In this document: in pieces, positions 23,182 to 33,637 of the stretch
Layout: each line of letters begins with the position of its first letter
Position numbering within the stretch: the stretch's first letter is position 1
Assembly: GCA_025980435.1 (NCBI GenBank)
Contig: JAICXK010000017.1
Span: 1-36,311, forward strand
Reading direction: 5' to 3'
DNA: 36,311 bases
Origin: Bryobacteraceae bacterium
Lineage (GTDB): Bacteria; Acidobacteriota; Terriglobia; Bryobacterales; Bryobacteraceae
Notes under the pieces: generated by a model
Databases searched by the model: none
Told to the model about the DNA's origin: nothing
Seen by the model: the letters and a program-made list of their open reading frames with translations, nothing else
Program-made: the position numbers and the translations under genes

Positions 23182-24072
23182 ATGGCTTCCACAGTCTGGC
23201 GCGGTTATCTTGCCTTCGGGCTGATCTCTATTCCGGTACGCTTGTTTCGTGCGGCGCGCGCCGAGCGCGTCAGCCTGCACCGCGTCTATCGCACAGAAGC
23301 ATCGTCCTCGGAACGGCCAAGCCGAGGGCCTGCTCACGATGGACCCGCAGAAGCGGCGGTTCAGCCCGTGCAGCAGATCTCAGTCCGCAAGGGTACCGAC
23401 GAGGTTGTTCCTCAAGGAGCCGTAGTAAAGGGCTACGAGTATGAAAAGAACCGCTTCGTCGCCGTCGATCCGGAGGAACTGAAGAGCCTGGCGCCGAAGA
23501 CGTCGACCGCCATGGAAATCCAGGAGTTCGTCAAACTGACCGAGATCGATCCCGTTTACTACGAAACCTCCTATTACGTAAATCCGGAGGAAGCGGGCGA
23601 AAAAGCGTACGGTCTCCTCTACCGCGCGATGTCGTCCACCGGCCTTGCCGCCATTGCCCAGTTCGCGATGCACACCCGCGAGCACGTGATTGTTTTGCGG
23701 CCCGGAAGGAAAGGTATACTCGGGCACACCATGTTTTACGAGAACGAGGTCCGGGCGGATGAAGAGTTTCGCGCCGACACAAAGGCTGTTTCAGAAAAGG
23801 AACTCAAGCTGGCCGAAACCCTCATTCACTCGCTCGCCGGACCATTCGAGCCATCCCGCTACCGCGATACCTACCGCGAGCGCGTGGAAGCGATGCTTAC
23901 TAAGAAAATGCAAGGCCAGCCAATCGAAATGCCGCAGAAGGTTCAAAAGACGGCCGAGGTCGTCGACATCGCGGACGCGCTTCGCAAGAGCCTTGCGAAT
24001 TTGAAGAAGCCCGCCGCTTCCGAGGAGCACGCTCGCAAACCGGCCAAAAAATCGCGAGCCGCGGGAAAGTAG
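23182..24072 (+). CDS. ku: Ku-type DNA end-binding protein of NHEJ
   Basis: A 296-residue Ku. The start MASTVWRGYLAFGLISIPVRLFRA is the family's N-terminal strand, VVKGYEYEKNRFVAVDPEEL and VKLTEIDPVYYETSYYVNPEE are core signatures, followed by the HVIVLRPGRKGILGHTMFYENEVR strands. The C-terminal tail is basic (KKPAASEEHARKPAKKSRAAGK) like that of other bacterial Ku proteins. Between residues 35 and 70 lies a Pro/Ala/Ser-rich stretch (EASSSERPSRGPAHDGPAE) that is longer than usual. Ku holds double-strand break ends and recruits LigD. No ligD is in this window. AGAGGA lies before the ATG. Confidence 0.96.
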   Translation: MASTVWRGYLAFGLISIPVRLFRAARAERVSLHRVYRTEASSSERPSRGPAHDGPAEAAVQPVQQISVRKGTDEVVPQGAVVKGYEYEKNRFVAVDPEELKSLAPKTSTAMEIQEFVKLTEIDPVYYETSYYVNPEEAGEKAYGLLYRAMSSTGLAAIAQFAMHTREHVIVLRPGRKGILGHTMFYENEVRADEEFRADTKAVSEKELKLAETLIHSLAGPFEPSRYRDTYRERVEAMLTKKMQGQPIEMPQKVQKTAEVVDIADALRKSLANLKKPAASEEHARKPAKKSRAAGK

Positions 24073-24082
24073 CAGCTAGGTG

Positions 24083-24502
24083 CTAAGCCGGCTTCGACGA
24101 GAGCCATGCCGCAACAATTAAGCACACCGAAATTACGGCCGAGAAGACGACAGGCGCCAAAAAGAAGTACCTCCAGCAAAGGATTGTTACGATCACAAAG
24201 CAAATGGCGAGCGCCCATGCCGGAACCCGCATAAGGCCCAGCATACTTGTGGGAAGACCTCCCAAATACCAAGCCAGGACTGCCGCGAATACGAAAAACA
24301 CAGACACCAACAGTCCGAACCCGGTATAGAATTCCCAGTAAGTCCGGGTGAAGCCCTGTGCCTCGAAGTGAATCGACTGCATGGATGCGAGGAGCGAATC
24401 CACGCCCCATTTGGGCTCACTTTTGCGGAACCCTGCGCTGTGGCCCACAGCAAACAGAAAAATAAGAACCGAAGCGATTCGATAGAAGATAGAGGCTTTC
24501 AT
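24083..24502 (-). CDS. Four-helix membrane protein, third gene of the ECF42 operon
   Basis: A 139-residue integral membrane protein with helices at about 5-22, 60-82, 88-108 and 113-133. FAVGHSAGFRK, FEAQGFTRTYWEFYTGFGLLVSVFF resemble a small uncharacterised family of bacterial membrane proteins. Its ATG overlaps the stop of the sigma factor gene in an ATGA, so translation is coupled and the two are functionally linked. The role is unknown; it may be a stress sensor or an output gene. Confidence 0.82.
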   Translation of the reverse strand: MKASIFYRIASVLIFLFAVGHSAGFRKSEPKWGVDSLLASMQSIHFEAQGFTRTYWEFYTGFGLLVSVFFVFAAVLAWYLGGLPTSMLGLMRVPAWALAICFVIVTILCWRYFFLAPVVFSAVISVCLIVAAWLSSKPA

Positions 24503-25755
24503 ATAGCGTTGTGAGTTGCTCCAAGCTCGTTCATTCGCCGCCGCAGATACCGCCGCTCTACCGCGTTAGCCGTCAGCGAAAGAGCACGCCGGTATGCGAT
24601 AAGGGCTTCTTCACGTCGCGATAGACGGCGGAGCAAATCGGCACGGGCAGCGTAGTAGAGATGATAAGAGTCGAGCGCGCCCGACGCACCGAGGCCATCG
24701 ACCAAATCGAGGCCTTGCTCCACACCTCCAGACATCGCCACCGCAACAGCATGATTCAGGAAGACCGTCGCGGAGGGTTGCCGAATCATCAGCTCTTTGT
24801 ATAGTGCGGCAACCTGCCTCCAGTCTGTCTGCCCGGATGTAGCGGATTCGGCGTGCACCGCCGCGATCGCGGCTTGCAACTGATAAGGCCCGGGATCGTG
24901 TCGGCTGAGAGCGCGTTTTGTTAAGTCCAGGCCCTCCTCGATTTCGGCTTTATCCCAGCGAGTGCGGTCCTGCTCTTCCAATATCACGAGCTCGCCATTA
25001 TTGTTTACCCGCGTTTCGCGGCGGGAATCGTGCAGGAGCATGAGCGCCAGCAAACCCTCGTTTTCGGGCACGGCCGGTACGAGTTCGCATAGCGTGCGAG
25101 CCAGCCGAATGGCCTCGATACACAGCTCGCGGCGGATCAGGTTGTCGCCCGAGCTCGCACTATAGCCCTCATTGAAGATTAAGTATAGAACCGCTTGGAC
25201 GGCACAGAGCCGCTCTGGAAGGGCGCCGGACGCGGGCACCACGTAGGGGATTCGGGCTTGCTGTATCTTGCGTTTTGCGCGGACCAGACGCTGCGCAAGC
25301 GTCGATTCGGGAAGCAAGAAGGCCCGCGCTATTTCCGTTGTAGTGAGCCCGCCAAGAGTGCGCAACGTGAGTGCAATCTGGGCATCCTCATTCAGAGCAG
25401 GGTGGCAACAGGTAAAGATCAGACGCAGACGGTCGTCTTCACAGCTCATCTCCGATTCAGCCTGTGCATCCAACGTTGCGTCCTTTGTTTCGTAGCGCAG
25501 CTGGTCTTGATGGTTGCGGCGCGTCTGCTCCCGCCGTGCATAATCGATGAGTTTGTGCTGCGCGACCGCAGTGATCCAGGCTGAAGGATTAGCCGGTACG
25601 CCGGTCGTCGACCAATGGGCGAGAGCGGCCGCGAAGGCGTCCTGCATCGCCTCTTCCGCCAGATCGAACGAGCGCGAAAGCCGGATAAGGCTCGCAATAA
25701 TGCGTCCCGATTCTTGACGGAAGATGGTGTCTACAGTCGCCCGAAGCTCATCCAT
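24499..25755 (-). CDS. ECF42-type sigma factor with C-terminal TPR-like extension
   Basis: A 418-residue protein. Region 2 is at about residues 10-75 (LIRLSRSFDLAEEAMQDAFAAALAHW), region 4 at about 110-165 (LIFTCCHPALNEDAQIALTLRTLGGLTTTEIARAF LLPESTLAQRLVRAKRK). The rest, about 250 residues, is a helical extension with NEGYSASSG, ALMLLHDSRRETR and TPR-like HLYYAARADLLRRLSRREEALIAYRRAL segments. This matches the ECF42 group (DUF6596 domain), in which the extension is needed for activity and a DGPF/YCII gene is the usual neighbour. The ATG at 25755 overlaps the end of the YCII gene by eight bases, and its own stop overlaps the next gene. No anti-sigma factor is expected for this group. Confidence 0.93.
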   Translation of the reverse strand: MDELRATVDTIFRQESGRIIASLIRLSRSFDLAEEAMQDAFAAALAHWSTTGVPANPSAWITAVAQHKLIDYARREQTRRNHQDQLRYETKDATLDAQAESEMSCEDDRLRLIFTCCHPALNEDAQIALTLRTLGGLTTTEIARAFLLPESTLAQRLVRAKRKIQQARIPYVVPASGALPERLCAVQAVLYLIFNEGYSASSGDNLIRRELCIEAIRLARTLCELVPAVPENEGLLALMLLHDSRRETRVNNNGELVILEEQDRTRWDKAEIEEGLDLTKRALSRHDPGPYQLQAAIAAVHAESATSGQTDWRQVAALYKELMIRQPSATVFLNHAVAVAMSGGVEQGLDLVDGLGASGALDSYHLYYAARADLLRRLSRREEALIAYRRALSLTANAVERRYLRRRMNELGATHNAI

Positions 25756-26119
25756 TTGCGGAAGGTCCGCGCATCTCGCGAATCGGGCGGACCTCAACGC
25801 AGCCCGGTTCCCCTTGACACCCGGTTGGGATCCTTGCGGCCCATTCGAGCGCTTCATCAAGATCTTTGCAGTCGAGAATGTAGTACCCGGCCAATTGCTC
25901 TTTCGTTTCCGCAAACGGTCCGTCGGTTAACCGAACCTTCCCATTTTGCGCGCGGACCGTGGTGGCGGTTGCGACCGGTTCAAGCGGCTCGGCAGCGCGG
26001 AACACTCCGCGCCGTGCTGCATCCTCCATCACAGTACGATGGGCCGCCGCAATTTGCTCCAATTCGTCAGCCGTAACATTTTCGCTCTCACGACTGTAGA
26101 TCAACATCATGTAACGCAT
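25748..26119 (-). CDS. YCII/DGPF-domain protein
   Basis: A 123-residue protein with the typical start MRYMMLIYSRE and the diagnostic LTDGPFAETKEQLAGYYIL motif, ending EVRPIREMRGP. This is the DGPF branch of the YCII ferredoxin-like fold. GAGGTG precedes the ATG at 26119. It is the first gene of the ECF42 sigma operon and overlaps the sigma start. Its biochemical role is unknown, but the tight linkage suggests it is a target of, or works with, the sigma factor. Confidence 0.92.
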   Translation of the reverse strand: MRYMMLIYSRESENVTADELEQIAAAHRTVMEDAARRGVFRAAEPLEPVATATTVRAQNGKVRLTDGPFAETKEQLAGYYILDCKDLDEALEWAARIPTGCQGEPGCVEVRPIREMRGPSANG

Positions 26120-26217
26120 TCGCACCTCAGTGTATCCCGGCAATTGCAGCAGCATCTGTACACGCAATGTTATCCACCGGGAAGAGATATTGCGTCTTTT
26201 CTTCCTTCTGTTAGAAC

Positions 26218-26243
26218 GACGGATGAGCAATCCGAAATCGACA
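26218..26243 (-). promoter_or_regulatory. Candidate ECF42 promoter of the YCII-sigma operon
   Basis: On the complement strand TGTCGA (26243-26238), a 16-base spacer and CGTC (26221-26218) lie about 100 bases upstream of the YCII start. TGTC -35 and CGTC -10 elements are typical of several ECF groups; TGTCGA is, from memory, the -35 motif linked to ECF42. Autoregulation is inferred. The rest of the 215-base gap (26120-26334) shows no other clear feature. Confidence 0.45.
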
Positions 26244-26334
26244 AGCCGTATGCAGATTTTTTAAGGGCCACCGATCCAAGCTCCGATTCCGGATCGACGC
26301 GCTGCTGACCAGTTCGCGTGCGGGCGAATTTCGT

Positions 26335-27207
26335 TTACCCGCCGTTTTTCTCGCCAAACAGAATTCGCTCCGCCTTTCTCGATGCGTTCTCGTAGAAAGG
26401 CTCCAGAGCTTTCAAAAACGGTACTTCGCCACGCCAGAATTGGAGGCTCCCCAAGCGGCGCGGCAAGGCGGCTGCAATTCGCGGCAAGTTCACATCTCCT
26501 AAGAAGCCGGCCGGCAACGGCTTTGCCTTCCAAAACTCGTCCGGTATGCAGGCCAGAGGCTCCGGGGGAAGGATTGCCTCCCCTGCTTGTGCTTCCGCAA
26601 TTCGTCCTTCGCCGAGCATCGCGGTAAACTCCTGCCGATCCGCGCCGCGCATGCGGAAAATCAAGAACGGATCTCGGTCAAATGCCTCCCCTAACAGGTA
26701 GTAAACGGCTGCGACGTGCTTGCAGGGATTAGACCAATCCGGACACGAGCAGCCGGTTGAAATCTCGTTCGACTTCTCGGGGAACAACGACAACCCAGCC
26801 TGCCTGAAGGCCTGCTCAATTTCCGGCGGCATCTCGCCGGCCAGCAGTTTGGCGGCAAAGATGGCCTGTGTCGATAGCTGACCCGCGAGGCGCTTCCACT
26901 CCGAAGGCATCAACGGACGCACTTTGATGCTTACTTGGTATGGCTCAGGTCGCGACCCCTGTACTTGTGCTTCGACTAGGCTCTTCTTGACCTCGATCGA
27001 GAGCACTTGCCCTTTGCGCGCATAAGAGCGCCCACGCTGCAGCCGCGCGCCAATATTGAAACTTTCCAGAACCTCAATCCAACGCCGGCCCCACCAGCTC
27101 TCCCCAAATTTGCCGTGTTGTGTAGCGGCTTTGATCCCACCTTTCGCCTCGCGCGGCCGGGATGGCGGAGGGAATCGTCCAAAACGGTCCCAATCGTTGA
27201 ATCGCAA
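26335..27207 (-). CDS. SWIM zinc-finger protein paired with SNF2 helicase
   Basis: A 290-residue protein with a clear SWIM motif, CxC...CxH, at Cys153, Cys155, Cys162 and His164 (CSCPDWSNPCKH). The N-terminal region (REAKGGIKAATQHGKFGESWWGRRWIEVLES) is the conserved start of this helicase-associated family, with a basic RGRSYARKGQV stretch. SWIM domains bind DNA or proteins. The start is probably the TTG at 27207, one base after the helicase stop; no ATG exists before residue 100. The position immediately after the SNF2 gene implies a joint complex. Confidence 0.88.
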   Translation of the reverse strand: MRFNDWDRFGRFPPPSRPREAKGGIKAATQHGKFGESWWGRRWIEVLESFNIGARLQRGRSYARKGQVLSIEVKKSLVEAQVQGSRPEPYQVSIKVRPLMPSEWKRLAGQLSTQAIFAAKLLAGEMPPEIEQAFRQAGLSLFPEKSNEISTGCSCPDWSNPCKHVAAVYYLLGEAFDRDPFLIFRMRGADRQEFTAMLGEGRIAEAQAGEAILPPEPLACIPDEFWKAKPLPAGFLGDVNLPRIAAALPRRLGSLQFWRGEVPFLKALEPFYENASRKAERILFGEKNGG

Positions 27208-27208
27208 G

Positions 27209-30200
27209 TTATTCCGCCACCGCCGTCTTTTGCAGCGCAAACAGATTTCGGAGCTGAGCCGTTGAGAGTTGCGTCAGCCACGCTTCTCCGCTCCCCACCA
27301 CCCCGGCTGCGACTTCCTTCTTCTGCTCAATCATCTCGTCGATTCTCTCCTCTAGCGTTCCCGCACAGACAAACTTGTGTACTTGAACGTTCTTCTCTTG
27401 TCCCAGGCGGAATGCACGGTCAGTCGCCTGATTCTCAACTGCCGGGTTCCACCACCGGTCGAAATGAAAGACGTGATTCGCTCGCGTCAAATTCAATCCA
27501 GTACCGCCGGCCTTCAGGGAAAGGATGAACAGCGGCGGCCCGTCTGCTTCCTCCTGAAAGCGCTCCACCATCCGGTCGCGCTCCTTCTTTGGAACGCCCC
27601 CATGCAGGAACAGCGCTTCGCGTCCGAACGTCTCCTGTAAGTGTTTCCGAATCATCGCTCCCATTTCCGCAAACTGCGAAAAGATCAAGGCCCGATCTCC
27701 CACCGAGAGTGCCTCTTCAATCATTTCGGTCAATCTGGAAAGCTTTCCTGAACGCCCTGGCAGAGGCGAGTTGTCGCCCAGAAACTGAGTCGGATGATTA
27801 CAGACCTGCTTGAGACGCGAGAGCGTTGCCAGTACCACGCCCTTCCGCTTAATGCCGTCTGCCGACTCAATCGCATCCATTGACTCCTTGACCACGGCTG
27901 CGTATAGAGAAGCCTGCTCTTTCGTCAACGTGCAGAAGACTTTCATCTCCAGCTTCCTCGGCAGGTCGCTGATGATCGACTTATCGGTTTTCAGCCGCCG
28001 CAGGATGAACGGTTCAGTGAGTCGCTTCAGTTTTGCGGAAGCCTGCGGATCACGGACGCTTTGAATGGGCAGATAGAAGTTTCGCTTGAAATCTGCGCGT
28101 GTGCCCAGCAAGCCTGGATTGAGAAATTCCATGATGGACCATAGATCGCCAACGTTATTTTCCACCGGAGTGCCCGTCAGAGCAACGCGATAATCGGCGC
28201 CCAAAGCGCGGGCCGCCGTGGCCTGCTTTGTCTCCGGATTCTTGATGTTCTGCGCTTCATCCAGGACAATGCCCGCCCAGGGAATCTCTTTCAGGTGCTC
28301 GAAGTCGCGATGCAAAAGCGCATAGCTCGAAACCACGATGGCATGTTCTGACGCGCTCCGGACGAATAATTCGCCCTTCACGCGTCCGAGCCCGTGATGC
28401 ACCAGGATGGGAAGTTCCGGCGTAAAGCGCGCTGCTTCTTTTTGCCAGTTGCCGATTACGGATGTTGGACACAGCAGCAATATCGGGCGATTCGTGCCCG
28501 CGCTCCGGTCTCGGAGTATGAGGCTTAGGGTTTGAATCGTTTTCCCAAGCCCCATGTCGTCGGCCAGGCATGCGCCGAGGCCCCAGTTTCGAAGAAACGA
28601 CAACCACGAATATCCGCGGACCTGATAAGGCCGGAGCGTCGCCTTCAAGCCCTCCGGCTGCGGCGCTTCCTCAAAGGGCGTGTGGCCTTCCAGTCTCTGG
28701 ATCAGATCGGCAATCCAGCCCTCCGCCGAAATACCCGAAAATTCCAATGGGCCCGCCGCTTTCGTTGCTCCGAGCGCCATCTGGAGCACTTCCCTCGCGG
28801 TCGTCCGGCCCTCCTTTTTCTTCCAGAAATCGATTGCGGCTTGTATCTCTTCCGCGCTCATCTGCACCCATTGGCCGCGAAATTTCACGAGTGGAGCTTT
28901 CAGTGCCGCCAATTCGCGCAGTTCAGCGAGTGTGAGCTTCTCGCCTCCAATCGAGATCTGCCACTGGAATTCAAAGAGCGTGTTCAGGCCGAGCCCCGCT
29001 CCCTTTTGAAAGGGACTCTTCACGTGCGCCCGGGCGGCGAGGCGTGCCTTTGTCCCTTTCCGTGTCCACCAAGCCGGCAGCATGACTCCAAATCCTGCTT
29101 CTTCCAGAGCGCCCGCTTTGGTGTTCAGGAAATCGTATGCGGCCGTCGTATCTAGCGGGTAGCCGCCCGGAACGGGCGATTGAAGGCTCTGCGCAATCTC
29201 CGGGCTAATAGACGAAGCCTGGCCAAGTGAAAAGAGCAGGTGCTCCCGCGGTTCGAAGCCCGCGTGATTCCAAATCGGTGAACGCGCCCGTTTGGATGCC
29301 TTCCCGTTCCATACGCCGGAAGCTGGAATCAGCAAGCTCGGATCATTGCGCGCCTGGAGCAAATATCGTACCTGCCACGTGCCGGCTCCGTTATCCGATT
29401 CCGGCTCTTCCAATCGAAAGCACAGGCGGTACGGAGCGTTGCTCGCGATCGACAGAGGCCGGCGCCATTCGCGAATCTTGTGTTCCAGCACCTGCAATTC
29501 GCCGGATGTGCCCGCAATGTGACCGTCCGAAGAATGCAAAGCGCTGATCCAGCGATCGTGCAGGCTATTGCCGGAGGATCGTCCTGCCGAACATGCGCTG
29601 CGGACCAGGTCGTCAACAATCGTGTCGAGAAACTGGCGCAACAACGTGTCGGCAGCAATTTCGGGAGTAAGCGCCCGGGCGGCCGAAGGCATTGCTCCAG
29701 CTAACGTGCGCCGCCGATCATCATCGCGGCCGGCATACGCGGCGCACCACCGAGCGTGGAACCCGCTATTCTCTTGAACCAGATCCGGCAAAAACTGTTG
29801 CCGGGCCACCAGCCCTCCTGCAAATCGCATGGCAGCGGCCCAGTAAATGAGATCTGCACCGGCAATGATCCCGGGCATCAGGAGTTCTTTGTCCACGCAC
29901 CTGCAAAGTAGCTCGATCGCACTTGCCGGTTCGAGGAGCACGGTGGTCACGCGCCATCTCGCAAGCTTCGCGGCGGGACCGGTGGCGATTTCACCGATTA
30001 CCGGATTCGATGGCGACGGTCGTTTACCGAGGGTGGGTAGCCATACGTCCGTGGCCTCTAAATTCCCGCTGGAGACCCGCACGCCAAGCGCGGCGAGGGC
30101 ATCGCGAAGCGTCTTTGCGGCCGCTTCGAATGGATGCACGCCGCTTTTACTTTGCCGGGTTGGGCCATCGCCGGACGATTCACCCCATACAATCAGCGAT

Positions 30201-30232
30201 CGTGTGCGGAAACCGGCGTGAAGCGCGAGCAT
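27209..30232 (-). CDS. SNF2-family DEAD/DEAH-box helicase
   Basis: A 1007-residue protein. The N-terminal half (about 1-500) has the helicase-associated region seen in bacterial SNF2 proteins (LEEAGFGVMLPAWWTRK, LTLAELRELAALKAPLVKFRGQWV, DUF3670-like). The motor begins near residue 530: LRPYQVRGYSWLSFL, Walker A DDMGLGKT (558-565), DEAQ box (658-661), SYALLHRD, ALTGTPVENN, and the second RecA lobe with IFSQFAEMG, LKAGGTGLNL and QATDRAFRLGQ. All motifs are intact, so it is likely an active DNA translocase acting on nucleoprotein. It lies 45 bases after the Ser/Thr kinase gene and directly before the SWIM gene, all in one direction. Confidence 0.96.
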   Translation of the reverse strand: MLALHAGFRTRSLIVWGESSGDGPTRQSKSGVHPFEAAAKTLRDALAALGVRVSSGNLEATDVWLPTLGKRPSPSNPVIGEIATGPAAKLARWRVTTVLLEPASAIELLCRCVDKELLMPGIIAGADLIYWAAAMRFAGGLVARQQFLPDLVQENSGFHARWCAAYAGRDDDRRRTLAGAMPSAARALTPEIAADTLLRQFLDTIVDDLVRSACSAGRSSGNSLHDRWISALHSSDGHIAGTSGELQVLEHKIREWRRPLSIASNAPYRLCFRLEEPESDNGAGTWQVRYLLQARNDPSLLIPASGVWNGKASKRARSPIWNHAGFEPREHLLFSLGQASSISPEIAQSLQSPVPGGYPLDTTAAYDFLNTKAGALEEAGFGVMLPAWWTRKGTKARLAARAHVKSPFQKGAGLGLNTLFEFQWQISIGGEKLTLAELRELAALKAPLVKFRGQWVQMSAEEIQAAIDFWKKKEGRTTAREVLQMALGATKAAGPLEFSGISAEGWIADLIQRLEGHTPFEEAPQPEGLKATLRPYQVRGYSWLSFLRNWGLGACLADDMGLGKTIQTLSLILRDRSAGTNRPILLLCPTSVIGNWQKEAARFTPELPILVHHGLGRVKGELFVRSASEHAIVVSSYALLHRDFEHLKEIPWAGIVLDEAQNIKNPETKQATAARALGADYRVALTGTPVENNVGDLWSIMEFLNPGLLGTRADFKRNFYLPIQSVRDPQASAKLKRLTEPFILRRLKTDKSIISDLPRKLEMKVFCTLTKEQASLYAAVVKESMDAIESADGIKRKGVVLATLSRLKQVCNHPTQFLGDNSPLPGRSGKLSRLTEMIEEALSVGDRALIFSQFAEMGAMIRKHLQETFGREALFLHGGVPKKERDRMVERFQEEADGPPLFILSLKAGGTGLNLTRANHVFHFDRWWNPAVENQATDRAFRLGQEKNVQVHKFVCAGTLEERIDEMIEQKKEVAAGVVGSGEAWLTQLSTAQLRNLFALQKTAVAE

Positions 30233-30277
30233 GGCAGCAGGTGGCTATCGCGAAAAGCTTAACATCCGCTGGCCGGA

Positions 30278-32059
30278 CTATCGCCAGCGGAAGCTCTTCA
30301 CTTCGAAGCCGCCCGCCTCTACCACGACCGCCTCGCTATGCTGTGTCGCACCGCTTGCGATCACCAGTTGATGGACGCCGGCTGAAAGATGCAAGGTGAC
30401 AGGTGTTGTTCCATAGTTTTTTCCGTCAACAATTACTGTGGAGCCACTCGGCGTCGAGGTTACGAGCAAGACGCCTTCGCTCTTCGCCAGCGGGACGATC
30501 AGGCTGCTGTCGTCTGGAACCGTAAAGATTCGCCGGGCAATGGCGTATCCATTCGCTCGGGCGGTCAGCGTGTGACGGCCGTTTGGAAGCGAAAGCGTAC
30601 AGGGCGCGGTGCACTTCTCGTTCGCGCGGCCATCCACTACGATGGTCGCGCCGGGCGGATCGGTCAGCAGTTCCACGGCTGCCATACCGGGGCCCGCAAG
30701 TGTCGCGTGTGAGCTTGCCTCGTGAGGCGGCTGTGCGCTTGAGGGCGCGGGGGCTGTCTTCAACACGGTCGGCAGCGCTGGTTTTTGAAGTGCCGGAAGA
30801 GGCGTAACCGGCGTCTGGCTCAATTGCTCGGGTGTTTGCTTCGGCTGATGAGTTGCCGCAGTCGACGGCGGCGGGGAGACCGGTCCAGAACTGGTATCCA
30901 GCACTTCAACTGGAACGGCTGGCCCGGAGTTCATCCGAACAATAAACACGATCACGCCTGCGATTGCCAGGCAGAGCGCCAGAAGCAACGCAATCTTCTT
31001 GCCTGTGGAGCTTCGCTCCGAACGCCGCGCGCGCGAGACCTCCTGCCCGACCGCATGCGCGCGTATGGTCGAGATTTCCGGCTCTGTTGTGAAAACGATT
31101 CGTGTGGGGCCATTGGCGGGCCGCGCCGCGGGAGGGCGCACCGCACCGGCTTCGAAACCGGCGGAGGCCCCAATGGCAGTCGCAACCGGAACCGCAGCCG
31201 GCCGGGCAGACGATCTCCAATCGGGACAATCGCCCAAAGCAATTGAAAGCGCGCCAATAAAATTGCTGCACGAATCGAACCGGTTATTGGGTTCCTTCGC
31301 CAGTACCCGCTGCATTACCTTGCCTACCGTTTCGCTCAGTAGAGGGTTGAGGCTTTCCACTGGCCTCGGATCTTCCGTGCAGATCTGATAGAGAAGCGCG
31401 CTGAAACTGTCTGCGCCAAATGGCTTCTCACCGCAAAGCAGTTCGTATGCAATTACACCGAGCGAAAATTGATCCGATCGGCCGTCCAAGGTCCGGCCCT
31501 GAATCTGCTCCGGAGACATGTAATTCGGTGTGCCCATCATCGCCTCCGTCTGCGTGATCTCGAGAGATGCGATTTTGGCAACTCCGAAATCTGTAATTTT
31601 GGCGATTCGTTCGGCTCCCGGCGCGTTGTCGGAAAGAATGATGTTCGCGGGCTTGATATCGCGATGCACAACGCCCTTCCGGTGCGCATAATCAAGCGCC
31701 TCGGCCACCTGCCGGAGAATGCGCAGCAATTCGGCGGCATCGGGCAGACGCTGTCCCTGTAACAGGTGCTCGAGCGATTGGCCCTGAACATGTTCCATCA
31801 CAATGTAGGCCACATCGCCGTGTTCGAGCACGTCATGTACCGTTACGATATTCGGATGGTTCAGCATGCCCGCCGAATGTGCTTCGCGCAGCAGTTTCTC
31901 CCGCACGCGCCGCTGGCCGCCGGCATCGGACGCATCACCCAGCCGAATGGTCTTGATAGCGACAGTTCGGCCGATCGCAGGGTCGCGCGCCTTGTACACC
32001 ACGCCCATGGCGCCGCGGCCTAACTCTTCCAGCATCTGATACCGGCCAACCTGGTCCAC
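30278..32059 (-). CDS. Transmembrane Ser/Thr protein kinase with two PEGA domains
   Basis: A 593-residue Hanks-type kinase. The glycine loop is LGRGAMGVVY, Lys36 is in VAIKTIRL, Asp134 in HRDIKPAN, Asp157 in DFGVAK and GTPNYMSPEQ closes the activation loop. The kinase domain is about 1-275. A juxtamembrane basic region leads to one membrane helix at 355-376. A Pro/Thr-rich segment (380-455) is followed by two PEGA domains (about 461-525, DPPGATIVVDG, and 530-590, TPSGSTVIVDG), which are extracellular. The GTG at 32059 has AAGG three bases upstream and a TATACT -10-like element is at 32075-32070, so the leader would be very short. It is divergent from guaB. Confidence 0.95.
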   Translation of the reverse strand: MDQVGRYQMLEELGRGAMGVVYKARDPAIGRTVAIKTIRLGDASDAGGQRRVREKLLREAHSAGMLNHPNIVTVHDVLEHGDVAYIVMEHVQGQSLEHLLQGQRLPDAAELLRILRQVAEALDYAHRKGVVHRDIKPANIILSDNAPGAERIAKITDFGVAKIASLEITQTEAMMGTPNYMSPEQIQGRTLDGRSDQFSLGVIAYELLCGEKPFGADSFSALLYQICTEDPRPVESLNPLLSETVGKVMQRVLAKEPNNRFDSCSNFIGALSIALGDCPDWRSSARPAAVPVATAIGASAGFEAGAVRPPAARPANGPTRIVFTTEPEISTIRAHAVGQEVSRARRSERSSTGKKIALLLALCLAIAGVIVFIVRMNSGPAVPVEVLDTSSGPVSPPPSTAATHQPKQTPEQLSQTPVTPLPALQKPALPTVLKTAPAPSSAQPPHEASSHATLAGPGMAAVELLTDPPGATIVVDGRANEKCTAPCTLSLPNGRHTLTARANGYAIARRIFTVPDDSSLIVPLAKSEGVLLVTSTPSGSTVIVDGKNYGTTPVTLHLSAGVHQLVIASGATQHSEAVVVEAGGFEVKSFRWR

Positions 32060-32074
32060 GAACCTTAAGTATAG

Positions 32075-33613
<1,539 letters not shown>

Positions 33614-33637
33614 GAAATCCGAGCTGGTTCGTGGGCC

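Noticed and set aside
26262-26288. CGATCC...GGATCG inverted repeat after the SWIM gene, considered as a terminator
   Set aside because: The arms are only six bases with a 13-base loop, and no T-run follows on the complement strand.
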